A stretch of 64,000 nt of DNA from Azolla caroliniana (taxonomy: Eukaryota > Polypodiophyta), in NCBI GenBank assembly GCA_043228905.1, contig JBHGNT010000013.1:17360001-17424000 (forward strand), read 5' to 3'. Shown piece by piece: positions 11,611-21,110 of the stretch (the first letter of the stretch is position 1; the number at the start of each line of letters is the position of its first letter). A program made the position numbers and the translations under genes. The notes beneath the pieces are model-generated. The model had not been told where the DNA came from. It did no database searches and was given only the letters and a program-made list of their open reading frames with translations.

Positions 11611-13175
11611 TTTGTAGATGTAATTACTTTCTTACATGTATTTGCAAGAACTTTGTAAGGTCTAGGTTGTGTTTTGGTATTTGCAAGGAGGTTGATATAA
11701 AGAAGAGACACTAGGACACTAGAGGGACAAATTTGGGTTGTCATAGTGTGAATTCTCCAAGATTGTTTGTGTGTATGTGTGCGTGTAATGGACTTGCATC
11801 TTGGAACGAAGAAATTTTTGACTAGTGTGTTTAGATCATAACTTTTCTTGAGTGTGAGAGAGGGAACTCTTGTATATGATCTTCTACTTATTAATATGAA
11901 TAGTGGTTTGAATTGAATTATATTCTCAATATAGTGTTGTGTTAATTGTCATCATCTTGGCATAAGTTTTGCATTTTTTCTTGCCGATATATTGTAGTAT
12001 CTATTAGATCTTGAGGGTTAAACCTAGGAGTTACCCTAAATTCAGCAACAACGAGGACAAGTATGTCAACAAGATGACAATGGCTAATTATAATGGTGGT
12101 GGTCAAGTTGTTGACAAATGATGGGAATCATAGGTGATGGTTGGAAACAAGAAGCAAAGGGTGAGAAAGTTACACGTTTGTGATAGGGTAAAGGTGAAAC
12201 TCTCCTTTTTGTGTGAGTGAAAATTCAATGCTGAAAATCAAATAATTTTCCCCAAACACATAAAACTTAGAGCCGTCGACCAACTCTAATAGACATTATC
12301 ATGGATACGTAATTTGAATCACTACAATTTTTGTCAATAGGTAATCTCCCAAGTCCCAACCATCCAAAAATAGTCAAGTACCCCTTGCCCCACCCCAACT
12401 TTATTCTTAAGTTTTACACATTGTACTACACATTGACCCTTAAATTTTCATACATGACAATTATAAATTTGGAACTAAAATAGTCCTCACAATATATCCG
12501 TCTAGGCCTAGATTATGGAAGTTCAAATGGTCAAACATGAGTTAAGAACTCTCTCTTTCACCATATTGACTCCTCTAATGCAAACTTTTACTTATGTGTA
12601 TTGTCTCTTCCTAAAAGTTTTGACTTTATTCAATTTGTGATGGGCCCTCCATACCATAGAATATATAGTCACATAAGGTCCACATGTGCGGCCAACCGCC
12701 ACACACATGCTAAGACATTATTGCCTTTGAAGGGAAGTAAATGTAGGGCTTATAGCACCTTGACAAGGATACTGGCCAACAAAGTTTGGATCCATCAAAA
12801 AATCAATCAAGTATGGGGATGACTAACCTATAAATCATTCATATGCACTTGATGGAATTAACATCCCATGTCTCTCCCATGATAGAGCTGATCTATGTGT
12901 GGAATTATTATTTCTTATACTTACAGGTATCTCTTTGGATCTGGCCTATTTAAAGGGGCCTCATACAATAGTGTTCAATCATGGATCACCTTAGTGCATA
13001 TCATATAATTCTACTACTTGTCTCCTTAAAATTCAATCTCTCCATATCTCACAATATCAGTAGTGTAATATTAAATGTGAATGGTTGAATGGCATAACGT
13101 TGGCTAGGAGTCATAAATTTGAGCATACCGGGGCTTGCACCTTGGAGGTCAAAATATATAAATATAAAATGTACA
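11611..13175. other. AT-rich intergenic DNA
   Basis: No recognisable coding region or element terminus. The final bases give the TTTGG target duplication of the element starting at 13181. Confidence 0.4.
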
Positions 13176-13180
13176 TTTGG

Positions 13181-13664
13181 TGTTAGAGACATGAACTAAT
13201 GTAAGCATTAGATAAGGATAGAATATAGATAGATAGATAGATAGATAGATAGAAAGGAGAGAGGGAGAGAAAGAAGGGTGTCGATCCACCTGACCACCCC
13301 CGAGCAAAGGGATTGAGACGGACTCGAGCCTCGATCGGCGTCTCATACCATCGCCGTGGCGTCGAGTTGTACCTGGTGCTGGCGCACTCGCTACAAGAGT
13401 TGACCCACCACAAGACAAAGTCTCGACGTAGTCAACAAGATGATGAAAGACTGATGAAATGAGGGTAGCTAGGCCTCTTATTTATAACGATACCCAAGGC
13501 CCCCAGGCAAGTTCACACTTGGCCTAATGGGTTGTCTCAATCCCGAGCATTAAAAGTAATCCTCCCCTTCTTTACACTCTCGTTTAACCCTCACACTTAT
13601 CCACGTGTATAGAATACTACGGTAAATTCTCACCACGGGATATTATATGGTCATGCCAGTAACA
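13181..13664 (-). repeat. 3' LTR of E1
   Basis: 484 bp. On the plus strand it begins TGTTAGAGAC and ends CCAGTAACA, so on the element's own strand it is TGTTACTGG...CTAACA. It matches 44729-45185 over its whole length. A GATA repeat at about 13213-13253 is longer than in the other copy. Confidence 0.9.
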
Positions 13665-13683
13665 TACTCCCCCTCTTTAAAAC
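13665..13683 (-). promoter_or_regulatory. Polypurine tract of E1
   Basis: Directly upstream (minus strand) of the 3' LTR. It reads as a purine-rich AAAGAGGGGGAGTA block, the expected site for plus-strand DNA priming. Confidence 0.8.
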
Positions 13684-14580
13684 ATTGCACTCTTGCAATG
13701 GAAAGTTAGGGAAGTTAGTTCTGAGAGTATTTTCGCGTTCCCATGTGGCATCTTTTATTGATTTATCCATCCATTTTATTTTAAAGTCTCGGATTTCTTT
13801 AGTACGTAATTTTTTTGTTTTAACATCGAGAATTCTTTCTAGTACATGTGGTTTAGAAGATAATTCTTCAGAAGTAACCAGAGTTTCAGTTGTAACTGTA
13901 TTGTCGATAGAACCTAGAAGTTCTTTTAGACGACTCACATGAAAAACTGGATGAATTTCAACACCATTGGGAAGAGCGGGACGATAGGCTGATGACCCAA
14001 TGCATTTGAGGACTGTAAAAGGTCCACAAAACCGTGGGGCTAACTTAGCGCACTTACCCTTAGACAATGTCTTAGAATTGTGTGGTACACATAAAAATAC
14101 TTTTTGTCCAGGGTTGAATACACAAGGTTGCCTATTATGATTGGCATAAAAACGCGCTCTATCTTGAGCTGTTTTTATATTATCTCGTGCAATATGCAAC
14201 ATATCTTCCATATCCCAAAGAAAGTTTTGCATACTTCGCAACTCATCAGGATGTATATTAATATCAATCGACGATCGTGGTTGAAAACCATACATCAACA
14301 TAAAAGGACTATATCCCGTCGATGTATGCTTGGAGCTGTTATAAGCAAACTCCAAAATTGGGAGATAATGTTCCCATTTTGTTGGTTTTGTACCAACGTA
14401 TGCTCGAAGCATGTCCTCAATAATTTGATTTACTCATTTTGTTTGTCCATCGGATTGAGGATGATCCGTGGAGCTCATGCTCAACGTAGTTTCTAACTTC
14501 TTAAAGACTTGCGTCCAGAAGTCACTAGTAAATTTTGGATCTCGATCACTCATGATAGCCATTGGTAACCCATAAAACGA
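13684..14580 (-). pseudogene. E1 integrase core end and chromodomain
   Basis: The minus strand encodes the last part of the integrase: HSSTGYSPFMLMYGF-like YNSSKHTSTGYSPFM (usual EFAYN-S-H-STG-SPF), then a GPF-VL SH3-like fold, then HPVFHVSRLKELLG. After it comes a chromodomain-like tail (VLERILDVKTKKLR then FKIKWMDKSIKDATWE and FPNFPL), which in chromoviruses targets insertion to marked chromatin. An in-frame stop near 14431, in the conserved DGQTK-VNQ region, separates this 253-codon frame from the upstream integrase, and a frameshift lies near 14575-14590. The protein would have been the C-terminal end of a gag-pol polyprotein. Confidence 0.85.
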
Positions 14581-15638
14581 TTTAATAACTCATCAACGAA
14601 TTGGTAAGTCAATTTAGGAGCTGTTACCGTGGTTTTAGTAGCAATAAATCTAGCCATTTTAGTTAGTCTATCAACCACAACCCAGATGACATCATGGCCT
14701 TTTTGGGTGCGAGGAAGGCTAACAATAAAATCCATGGATATACTTTCCCACTTGTTATTGGGAATGTCCAAGGGATGTAAAAGTCCCACGGCTTTAAGTC
14801 GCTCGGCTTTGTTAACCTGACATTGGTGACATTTAGTCACATAGCTATGTATGTCAGGGCGCATCCTAGGCCAATAGAATTGAGTGGAGATGAGAACGAG
14901 TGTACGATGTATTCCAGGGTGCCCTGTTGAGGCTGCATCATGGCATTCAAAAAGAATTCTCTTTTTGACCTCAAGCAAATCTAGAACACAAACCTTCCCA
15001 TTACGGTAGAGCAGACCGTTAGCAATGTGGAAGTATTCCTTCGAGGATGTGGTGGTGTCTATTCCAGACTCAACTCTTGCCCAATATTTTGCAAAATAAC
15101 TGTCATCAAGATACTTTCCTCGAAGGTGATCATAAAGATCTGATGATATTTCAGTGAAGCTAAGCATGTTAACTTCACGGATGCGACTTAGTACATCAAC
15201 GATAGTGTTCATGGAACTTTTACGATATCGTATAGAAAAATCAAAGTCTTGGATGAAATCAGCCCATCGTGCCTTACGACCTTTCAGGTCTTGTTGGTCA
15301 CAAAAATATTTCAAAGACTCGTGGTCCGTAGTTACCACAAAGCGATTTCCATAAAGATAATGGCGCCATGTTTTGAGCGCATGTATAACTGCAAATAATT
15401 CATTTTCTTGAATGGTATACCGACATTGAGCAGAATCAAGTTTCTTATTCTCGAATGCTATTGGTTTACCATCTTGATATAAGACATCACCTATAGCATA
15501 ATCACTTGCATCGGTTTCAACCTCAAAAGGTTTCGAAGGATCAGGTAAAAGAAGTGAAGGAGCCTTGCACACCAGGTCCTTGAGTTCCTTAAAGGCGAGG
15601 TCTAGTGTAGCATTCCAGACAATAGGTTTTGTAGACTT
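14581..15638 (-). pseudogene. E1 RT thumb, RNase H and integrase N-terminus
   Basis: A minus-strand frame of about 350 E1 codons, which reads on into the inserted LTR A upstream. It has the RT thumb (FKELKDLVCKAPSLLLPDP), the RNase H start (FEVETDASDYAIGDVLYQDG) and an RNase H continuation (QENELFAVIHALKTWRHYLYG, TDHESLKYF). The integrase follows, with an HHCC finger (H-D-A-STGHPGIHRT...CHQCQVNKA) and the first catalytic Asp in SISMDFIVSLPR. The RNase H has D-E-D residues at the usual places. Integration of solo LTR A at 15643 cuts the polyprotein just before the thumb. Confidence 0.85.
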
Positions 15639-15740
15639 ATGTTGTCGTAGTGTATTTCGTACACTACATGAAAAACTTATAAAGTAACATTTTAGTAAAT
15701 ATAAAGAAATAGAAGAAAATCTCAAAATAAATAATACATG

Positions 15741-15806
15741 CATAGGGCAAGGTTCAAACCTTGCACCTACATGTTAATAATGTGAAACCTTACCATTACA
15801 CTAGCA
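15741..15806 (-). other. tRNA-like segment in LTR A
   Basis: On the minus strand an A-box-like TAGTGTAATGGTAAGG is followed about 40 nt later by a B-box-like GGTTTGAACC. It is antisense to the LTR. The B box is more degenerate here than in B and C, and no full cloverleaf forms, so it is not a tRNA gene. Confidence 0.5.
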
Positions 15807-16147
15807 TTTCATTAGTGTTGAAAAGTAGATGTCCCACATAGAAAGGTAAGTTCAACTAGGATAAACTTTAGTTAAAAGAAAAAGGCATGCTAAAAGAAAA
15901 AGCTACGCATGCACATCTAGCATGCATAAACGCTATAGTCGATAAAAAACACACAAGTTAGAAAAAGCATGATCACTTTAGATAAAGCATATAGTCTATC
16001 TATAGGAAAAGCATGGAGTTTATAGTTAGAAAAAAAGCATGGATTACTTAGACTCCCTCATCACTACATAAGGATGGGGAACACAATGTAAAAGGGGTAT
16101 AGAATATTTGAAAATTGGATATATTTCCTAAAACACCAATTAATATA

Positions 16148-16287
16148 TTCATGGGATTCACAAAATAAACTATACTCGTGGGATTCACGAGATTTCTATA
16201 TCCTTCTCTTTTAATCCAAATTTATATTCTTATATATATATATATATATTGATTAATAAAATTCATTATACTTGTGGGATTCACAAG
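16148..16287 (+). promoter_or_regulatory. Three GGATT-loop hairpins in LTR A
   Basis: Inverted repeats with a GGATT spacer at 16148-16164 (imperfect), 16175-16191 (CTCGTG / CACGAG) and 16271-16287 (CTTGTG / CACAAG). They lie downstream of the TATA-like box and so in the expected transcribed leader. Confidence 0.6.
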
Positions 16288-16425
16288 TTTTCTATATCTC
16301 TTTCTTATAATCTATTCATATTGACAACTAAATTCGTCTCAAATTCTTCCTCCTCCTAGTCCAAAACCCCGGCGGTTCCCACCCGACTCACGCAAACGAT
16401 CCGGCGCCGAAAGGCACGACAATGT

Positions 16426-16877
16426 GTTTGACCTTTTAGAAGATCAGTAAACGTCGTTGTCAACGGGGAGTAATTACGAGGGGATTTTCACAAAAACACG
16501 ACAAAACCAAGGAATGATCGAACTTCTCGAATATTCTGAAGAGTGGGCCAAAGCTTGATTTTCTCGATGCGAGAAGGATCAATTTCAACTCCTTGTTCGG
16601 TTATGAGATGTCCAAGATAAGCAATTGATTTTTTGAAGAACTCATATTTTGAGGTCTTCGCATAAAACTGTTTGTCACGCGATGTTTGTAAAACAAAGCG
16701 GACATGTTTAACATGTTCTTGTAATGTATGGCTATAGAGTAAAATATCATCCAAGAAAATAACGACAAATTTTCCAAGTTGTTCTCGGAAAATATGATTC
16801 ATTTCTTGTTGAAATGTAGCCGGAGTATTGGTCAAACCAAAAGGCATAACCAAAAACTCATAATGGCCATAGCGCGT
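16426..16877 (-). pseudogene. E1 reverse transcriptase, palm segment
   Basis: The minus strand reads YGHYEFLVMPFGLTNTPATFQ, a catalytic VVIFLDDILLYS (FLDD active site intact), HVKHVRFVLQT, FAKTSKYEF-like AKTSKYEFF, VAYLGH-type SIAYLGHLIT and V-PSRIEKIKLWPT, ending in VRSFLGF. These are the central motifs of a gypsy RT. The segment is isolated because LTR A lies downstream of it and element B upstream. The flanking four bases show that the reading frame was continuous before those insertions. Confidence 0.85.
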
Positions 16878-17029
16878 TGTCGTGCCTTTCGGCTCCGGAT
16901 CGTTGCGTGAGTCGGGTGGGAACCGCTGAGGTTTTGGACTAGGAGGAGGAAGAATTTGAGGCTAATCTAGTTATGAATATGAATAGATTATAAGAAAGAG
17001 ATATAGAAACTTGTGAATCCCACAAGTAT

Positions 17030-17212
17030 AATTGTTTTAGTTTATCTAAATCGTAGTAATAAATTGAAATAATTTAGAATAGATTAGAGTAGATTGAGAA
17101 AAGAGATCAAACCTTGTGAATCCCACAAGTATTACATTAATCAATATTTATGTAAGAATATGAATTTAGATTGAAAGAGATAGATTATCTTAAACTTCGT
17201 GAATCCCACGAG
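17030..17212 (-). promoter_or_regulatory. Three GGATT-loop hairpins in 3' LTR of B
   Basis: Inverted repeats at 17030-17046 and 17113-17129 (both CTTGTG / CACAAG on the element strand) and 17196-17212 (CTCGTG pairing with CACGAA through one wobble), each with a GGATT loop on the element strand. Confidence 0.6.
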
Positions 17213-17571
17213 TATATTTTATTGATTGTTGGTGTTTTAGGAAATATATCCAATTTCCCAAATATTTTTCACACACCTATTACATTGTGCTCCCCATCCT
17301 TATGTAGTGATGGGAGAGACTAAGCATAGCTACATGCTTTTTTTTTCTAATATGTTCATGCACACTAAATGTGCATGTGATGCTTTTCTAATCCTTGCTT
17401 TTATTTGCTAAATATAGTGCTCATGCACGCTAGATGTGCATGAGTCACTTTTTAGTCGCTTGCGTTTTTCTATAAAATATTCACGCACTCTAAAAATACA
17501 TGATTTACCTTTTAATAAAGGTAGGCGCAAATAAAGCACTTATAGTTATTAAATCTATTTATAGAACACTA

Positions 17572-17645
17572 AAGATAAGGTAGCATAATGGTAAAGTTGA
17601 GGTTTGGCTACGTGGAGGTATAGGGTTCGAATCCTGCCCTATGCA
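17572..17645 (+). other. tRNA-like segment in 3' LTR of B
   Basis: A-box-like TAGCATAATGGTAAAGT at 17581-17597 and a perfect B-box-like GGGTTCGAATCC at about 17623. The spacing of about 42 nt is similar to a tRNA gene. It is antisense to the element. The T-arm stem pairs only partly, so it is a tRNA-derived relic or Pol III promoter and not a functional tRNA. Confidence 0.6.
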
Positions 17646-17676
17646 CGTGATAAATATCTTGATATTCTTATTTTAT

Positions 17677-19329
17677 TTATTTATATGTAATTAAATCGGT
17701 TATATTATTTTTTACTTTTTCACGTAGTGTACGAAATACACTACGGCACTCGCCCCCTCCGAACCCGCACATCCTCCGGTATGTGCCGAAGTTGCCGATG
17801 CTCGTTGTCTCCCCTTCATCCTCCGTTTGTCCCGCTATGTCAACTTTGTCTCTCCATTTTGAGTAGACCCATTCTTTCCACCCGAACCATTGTCGCCATC
17901 CGATCCACCATATTCTTTGTTCATTCTTTGCATTGCCATGAGTGGTTGTCATGGTCCCTTGTGGTACTCTTGAGCATCTCGGTGTGTTGTCTCTCTCCAC
18001 TCCGCGCTTGTCCTCCGTAGGTTCTACCCACGCGTCGATGTCGACCTCCGAATACGCGCTCGCTGTTAGGTCCTTGTGCGGCTTTAATGCATGCTTTATT
18101 TCTCGATGTTGCGCATGCGTCGTATTAGGCCGTAGCGCATGCTTCGTATTCCATCGTAGTGCATGCGTCGTATTACCCCGTAGTGCATGCTTATTTTTGC
18201 ACCGTAGCGCGTGCTTCTTTTTGCGCCGTAGCGTGTGCTTCTCTTTACGCCGTAGCACGTGCTTCTTTTGGTGCCGTAGTGCGTGCTCCGTATTACATGC
18301 TTCTCCCATCGTAGACCCGACCTTCGCGTTGTCATGCTTTTGTTTACATCGGAATTTCAGACGGATCATCTTCCATCCGAACTGGCTTCCGACTTTACCT
18401 TCCTTGTTGCCACCTCCCGTCTCTCCGGTCTCACGTTGGTTCTCGGACACAACCGCCGAAGTCTCTAGAATTAGTGGGTAGGAATCCTCGGTATTATCAT
18501 CTTTCGTAGTTTCACCCATAGCCATGTTCTCCTTGGCTATCTCTCCTTCGTATGCATCGGCTTCGACCTTCGTTTCGTTGCCGCCACTTTCCTTATCTTC
18601 GGTGTTATGTCGACACCCGGGCTCCAGTACCGAAGTCTCCGAAACAATGGTGAAGGAATCCCTTCGTTCGTGCTCATTTACTTTGTCTTCCTCGTTGCCC
18701 TTCCGGTCCTCCACTTTTCCACCGACACATTCCGTCTCTCCGGTCTCACGTTGGTGCACGGGCACAGCCGCCGAAGTCTCTGGAACCGGTGTGGGGATAC
18801 CCTTTCGTCCTCGATCTTCCTCCTCCTCGTCCTTTGTTGGCCTCGACTTTGGTTCGGTTTTAAGCTCCCCTTCAATGTCGACTTGCGACTTTTCATGCAT
18901 CTCCGAACCCTTCCGCATCAAGCTCTCCTTCGGTGGTAGTCGGTGGCCGCTTTTCACCCACTGTTGACCGCCGTTCGTGGACCATGTCCTCGTCCGCTTC
19001 GGTCTTAGATAGTCATATGTGTCTCGTATAGCTTCTTCAAAGGACTCCCACATCGGGCTTTGTTGTCGTATCTCGTGGATTCTCTCTTGAAGCTCATCCG
19101 TAGCCACCCGGTTGAAAGATAACACTTGCAATCTTTCTGAGATACCATATCGCAACATCTCCATTTTGTAGTCACGTAGATAGCGTGACACGTCCTTTCC
19201 ATCGAATTGCCCGTTCTGTTGCACGAGCCGTTGTACTACTGTCGTGATCTCCGACATCTCGCGTTGTTCTTGTAGCATTCTCTCGAACATCATCATCATC
19301 ATGTTCATCGCCTCTTGTTGATTCTCCAT
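17677..19329 (-). CDS. Gag-like protein of element B with HALR repeats
   Basis: An open frame of 550 codons from the ATG at 19329. The frame is also open upstream into the 5' LTR, but this ATG is the first inside the internal region. The N-terminus has a coiled-coil-like Met-rich helix (MENQQEAMN then five M). Residues about 25-110 hold a gag-like domain (FDGKDVSRYLRDY, SFNRVATDEL, SPMWESFEEAIRDTY) whose landmarks line up with the gag of gypsy G2 (FSGKDATKYLASY, RVAM, TWEEFE). The middle is acidic and rich in E, K and T. Residues about 343-413 are a tandem array of short basic units built on K/T-HALR. The tail is Trp- and Arg-rich (IWWIGWRQWFGWKEW). No zinc knuckle and no enzyme domain is visible. 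The frame ends inside the 3' LTR. Confidence 0.8.
   Translation of the reverse strand: MENQQEAMNMMMMMFERMLQEQREMSEITTVVQRLVQQNGQFDGKDVSRYLRDYKMEMLRYGISERLQVLSFNRVATDELQERIHEIRQQSPMWESFEEAIRDTYDYLRPKRTRTWSTNGGQQWVKSGHRLPPKESLMRKGSEMHEKSQVDIEGELKTEPKSRPTKDEEEEDRGRKGIPTPVPETSAAVPVHQRETGETECVGGKVEDRKGNEEDKVNEHERRDSFTIVSETSVLEPGCRHNTEDKESGGNETKVEADAYEGEIAKENMAMGETTKDDNTEDSYPLILETSAVVSENQRETGETGGGNKEGKVGSQFGWKMIRLKFRCKQKHDNAKVGSTMGEACNTEHALRHQKKHVLRRKEKHTLRRKKKHALRCKNKHALRGNTTHALRWNTKHALRPNTTHAQHREIKHALKPHKDLTASAYSEVDIDAWVEPTEDKRGVERDNTPRCSRVPQGTMTTTHGNAKNEQRIWWIGWRQWFGWKEWVYSKWRDKVDIAGQTEDEGETTSIGNFGTYRRMCGFGGGECRSVFRTLREKVKNNITDLITYK
17749..17765 (-). promoter_or_regulatory. Polypurine tract of element B
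   Basis: On the element strand a GGAGGGGGCGAG block abuts the 3' LTR. Confidence 0.75.
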
Positions 19330-19341
19330 CTCCTTGCCACC

Positions 19342-19367
19342 CGCCTTCACGTCGGGTTCACCAACTG
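19342..19367 (-). promoter_or_regulatory. Primer-binding-site region of element B
   Basis: Starting three bases inside the 5' LTR, the element strand reads TTGGTGAACCCGACGTGAA. The same block occurs two bases inside the 5' LTR of G2 (about 43805-43823), so it is the candidate primer site of both. The matching tRNA was not identified from memory. Confidence 0.5.
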
Positions 19368-20238
19368 TGTCGTGCCTTTCGGCTCCGGATCGTTGCATGA
19401 GTCGGGTGGGAACCGCTGAGGTTTTGGACTAGGAGGAGGAAGAATTTGAGGCTAATCTAGTTATGAATATGAATAGATTATAAGAAAGAGATATAGAAAC
19501 TTGTGAATCCCACAAGTATAATTGTTTTAGTTTATCTAAATCGTAGTAATAAATTGAAATAATTTAGAATAGATTAGAGTAGATTGAGAAAAGAGATCAA
19601 ACCTTGTGAATCCCACAAGTATTACATTAATCAATATTTATGTAAGAATATGAATTTAGATTGAAAGAGATAGATTATCTTAAACTTCGTGAATCCCACG
19701 AGTATATTTTATTGATTGTTGGTGTTTTAGGAAATATATCCAATTTCCCAAATATTTTTCACACACCTATTACATTGTGCTCCCCATCCTTATGTAGTGA
19801 TGGGAGAGACTAAGCATAGCTACATGCTTTTTTTTTCTAATATGTTCATGCACACTAAATGTGCATGTGATGCTTTTCTAATCCTTGCTTTTATTTGCTA
19901 AATATAGTGCTCATGCACGCTAGATGTGCATGAGTCACTTTTTAGTCGCTTGCGTTTTTCTATAAAATATTCACGCACTCTAAAAATACATGATTTACCT
20001 TTTAATAAAGGTAGGCGCAAATAAAGCACTTATAGTTATTAAATCTATTTATAGAACACTAAAGATAAGGTAGCATAATGGTAAAGTTGAGGTTTGGCTA
20101 TGTGGAGGTATAGGGTTCGAATCCTGCCCTATGCACGTGATAAATATCTTGATATTCTTATTTTATTTATTTATATGTAATTAAATCGGTTATATTATTT
20201 TTTACTTTTTCACGTAGTGTACGAAATACACTACGACA
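19368..20238 (-). repeat. 5' LTR of element B
   Basis: 871 bp, ending ACTACGACA on the plus strand. It carries the same three hairpins (19520-19536, 19603-19619, 19686-19702) and the same tRNA-like segment as the other LTR. Confidence 0.88.
20062..20135 (+). other. tRNA-like segment in 5' LTR of B
   Basis: A-box-like sequence at 20071 and B box GGGTTCGAATCC at about 20113, as in the other LTR, with one C/T difference between the boxes. Antisense to the element. Confidence 0.6.
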
Positions 20239-20342
20239 GCGTACGCAATGCCGTTTTAGGAACATCGTCCTCACTTATACGAATTTGATGGTAGCAAGTA
20301 CGGAGATCAAGTTTCGTAAAATACCGAGCTCCTTGGAGACGG
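20239..20342 (-). pseudogene. E1 reverse transcriptase, fingers-palm sliver
   Basis: About 100 bases of E1 lie between element B and solo LTR C. The minus strand reads YFTKLDLRTCYHQIRI then EDDVPKTAL, the gypsy RT block with the first catalytic Asp (FSKLDLRSGYHQI-type). The next downstream residues are on the other side of element B. Confidence 0.85.
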
Positions 20343-20438
20343 TGTCGTAGTGTATTTCGTACACTACGTGAAAAACTTATAAAGTACTGATTTAATAAAT
20401 ATGAATAAATAGTAGAAAATATTAAAATATATATAACA

Positions 20439-20505
20439 TGCATGGGCAAGATTCGAACCTTGCACCTCCATGTTAATAATGTGAAACCTTACCATTACAC
20501 TAGCA
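20439..20505 (-). other. tRNA-like segment in LTR C
   Basis: On the minus strand A-box-like TAGTGTAATGGTAAGG (20487-20502) and B-box-like AGGTTCGAATCTT (about 20449-20462). GCAAG and CTTGC flank the B-box loop and can pair. Antisense to the LTR. Confidence 0.6.
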
Positions 20506-20855
20506 TTTCATTACTATTAAAAAGTAAATGTCCCATATAGAAAGGTAAGTTCACCTAGGATAAACTTTAGTTAAAAGAAAAACAATGCTAAAAGAAAAAG
20601 CTACGCATGCACATCTAGCGTGCATGAACGCTATAGTCAATAAAAAACGCACAAGTTTGAAAAAAGCATGATCACTTTAGATAAAGCATATAGTCTATCT
20701 ATAAGAAAAGCATGGAGTCTATAGTTAGAAAAAAAAGCATGGATTACTTAGACTCCCTCATCACTACATAAGGATAGGGGAGCACAATGTAAAAGGGTGG
20801 GGGTGAAATACTTGGAAATTGGATATATTTCTGAAAACACCAACCAATTAATATA

Positions 20856-20991
20856 ATCGTGGGATTCACGAAAATAATATAATCTATACTTGTGGGATTC
20901 ACAAGTTTCTTATATCTTTCTTTCAATCTAAATACATATTCTTATCTAAATACTAATTAATAAAATATATTATACTTGTGGGATTCGCAAG
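20856..20991 (+). promoter_or_regulatory. Three GGATT-loop hairpins in LTR C
   Basis: At 20856-20872 (five pairs), 20889-20905 (CTTGTG / CACAAG) and 20975-20991 (CTTGTG / CGCAAG). In the last one the A-to-G change in the stem turns a U-A pair into a U-G wobble and so keeps the stem. Confidence 0.6.
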
Positions 20992-21110
20992 TTTATAATA
21001 ATCTATTCATAATTAAAATCGCCTCAAATTCTTCCTCTTCCTAGTCCAAAACCCCAGCGGTTCCCACCCGACTCACGCAAACGATCTGGCGCCGAAAGGC
21101 ACAACAACGG

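Larger units (their letters stand above)
15639..16425 (+). mobile_element. Solo LTR A (4-bp duplication ATGT)
   Basis: A 779-bp unit, 15643-16421, starting TGTCGTAGTG and ending GGCACGACA. It is flanked by ATGT at 15639-15642 and 16422-16425 and interrupts the E1 RT coding sequence. It aligns with the LTRs of element B and with units C and D but has no internal region, so it is a solo LTR left by LTR-LTR recombination. Forward orientation is the plus strand, as shown by a TATA-like TACATAAG at 16065-16072. It contains the antisense tRNA-like segment and three GGATT-loop hairpins described separately. Confidence 0.85.
16878..17748 (-). repeat. 3' LTR of element B
   Basis: 871 bp. On the plus strand it starts TGTCGTGCC and ends CTACGGCA, where the other copy ends CTACGACA, so the terminal trinucleotide carries a substitution. 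A TATA-like box on the minus strand lies near 17298-17310. Confidence 0.88.
16874..20242 (-). mobile_element. Element B: gag-only non-autonomous LTR retrotransposon
   Basis: A 3361-bp element, 16878-20238, flanked by the 4-bp duplication GCGT (16874-16877 and 20239-20242), lies inside the E1 RT. Removing it with one GCGT copy leaves the E1 frame intact. The LTRs are 871 bp each (16878-17748, 19368-20238) and I saw only a few differences between them, so the insertion is recent. The internal region is only 1619 bp and encodes a single gag-like protein with no protease, RT, RNase H or integrase. It therefore depends on another element. The 19-nt block just inside the 5' LTR (TTGGTGAACCCGACGTGAA) also lies just inside the LTR of gypsy G2, and the gag-like domain resembles the G2 gag, which points to G-type elements as the helper. 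Confidence 0.88.
20339..21110 (+). mobile_element. Solo LTR C (4-bp duplication ACGG)
   Basis: A 764-bp unit, 20343-21106, with ACGG at 20339-20342 and 21107-21110. Plus-strand orientation, closest to LTR A. Its 3' end reads GGCACAACA, where the family has GGCACGACA, one substitution. It splits the E1 RT between the fingers and the palm. Confidence 0.85.

Noticed and set aside
17572-17645. Functional tRNA gene
   Set aside because: A and B boxes are present, but no acceptor or anticodon stem forms and the T stem pairs only partly. It recurs inside LTRs.
17942-18967. Plus-strand frames of 147-179 codons in element B with RSACF-type repeats
   Set aside because: Antisense shadow of the HALR array and acidic region of the real minus-strand protein.
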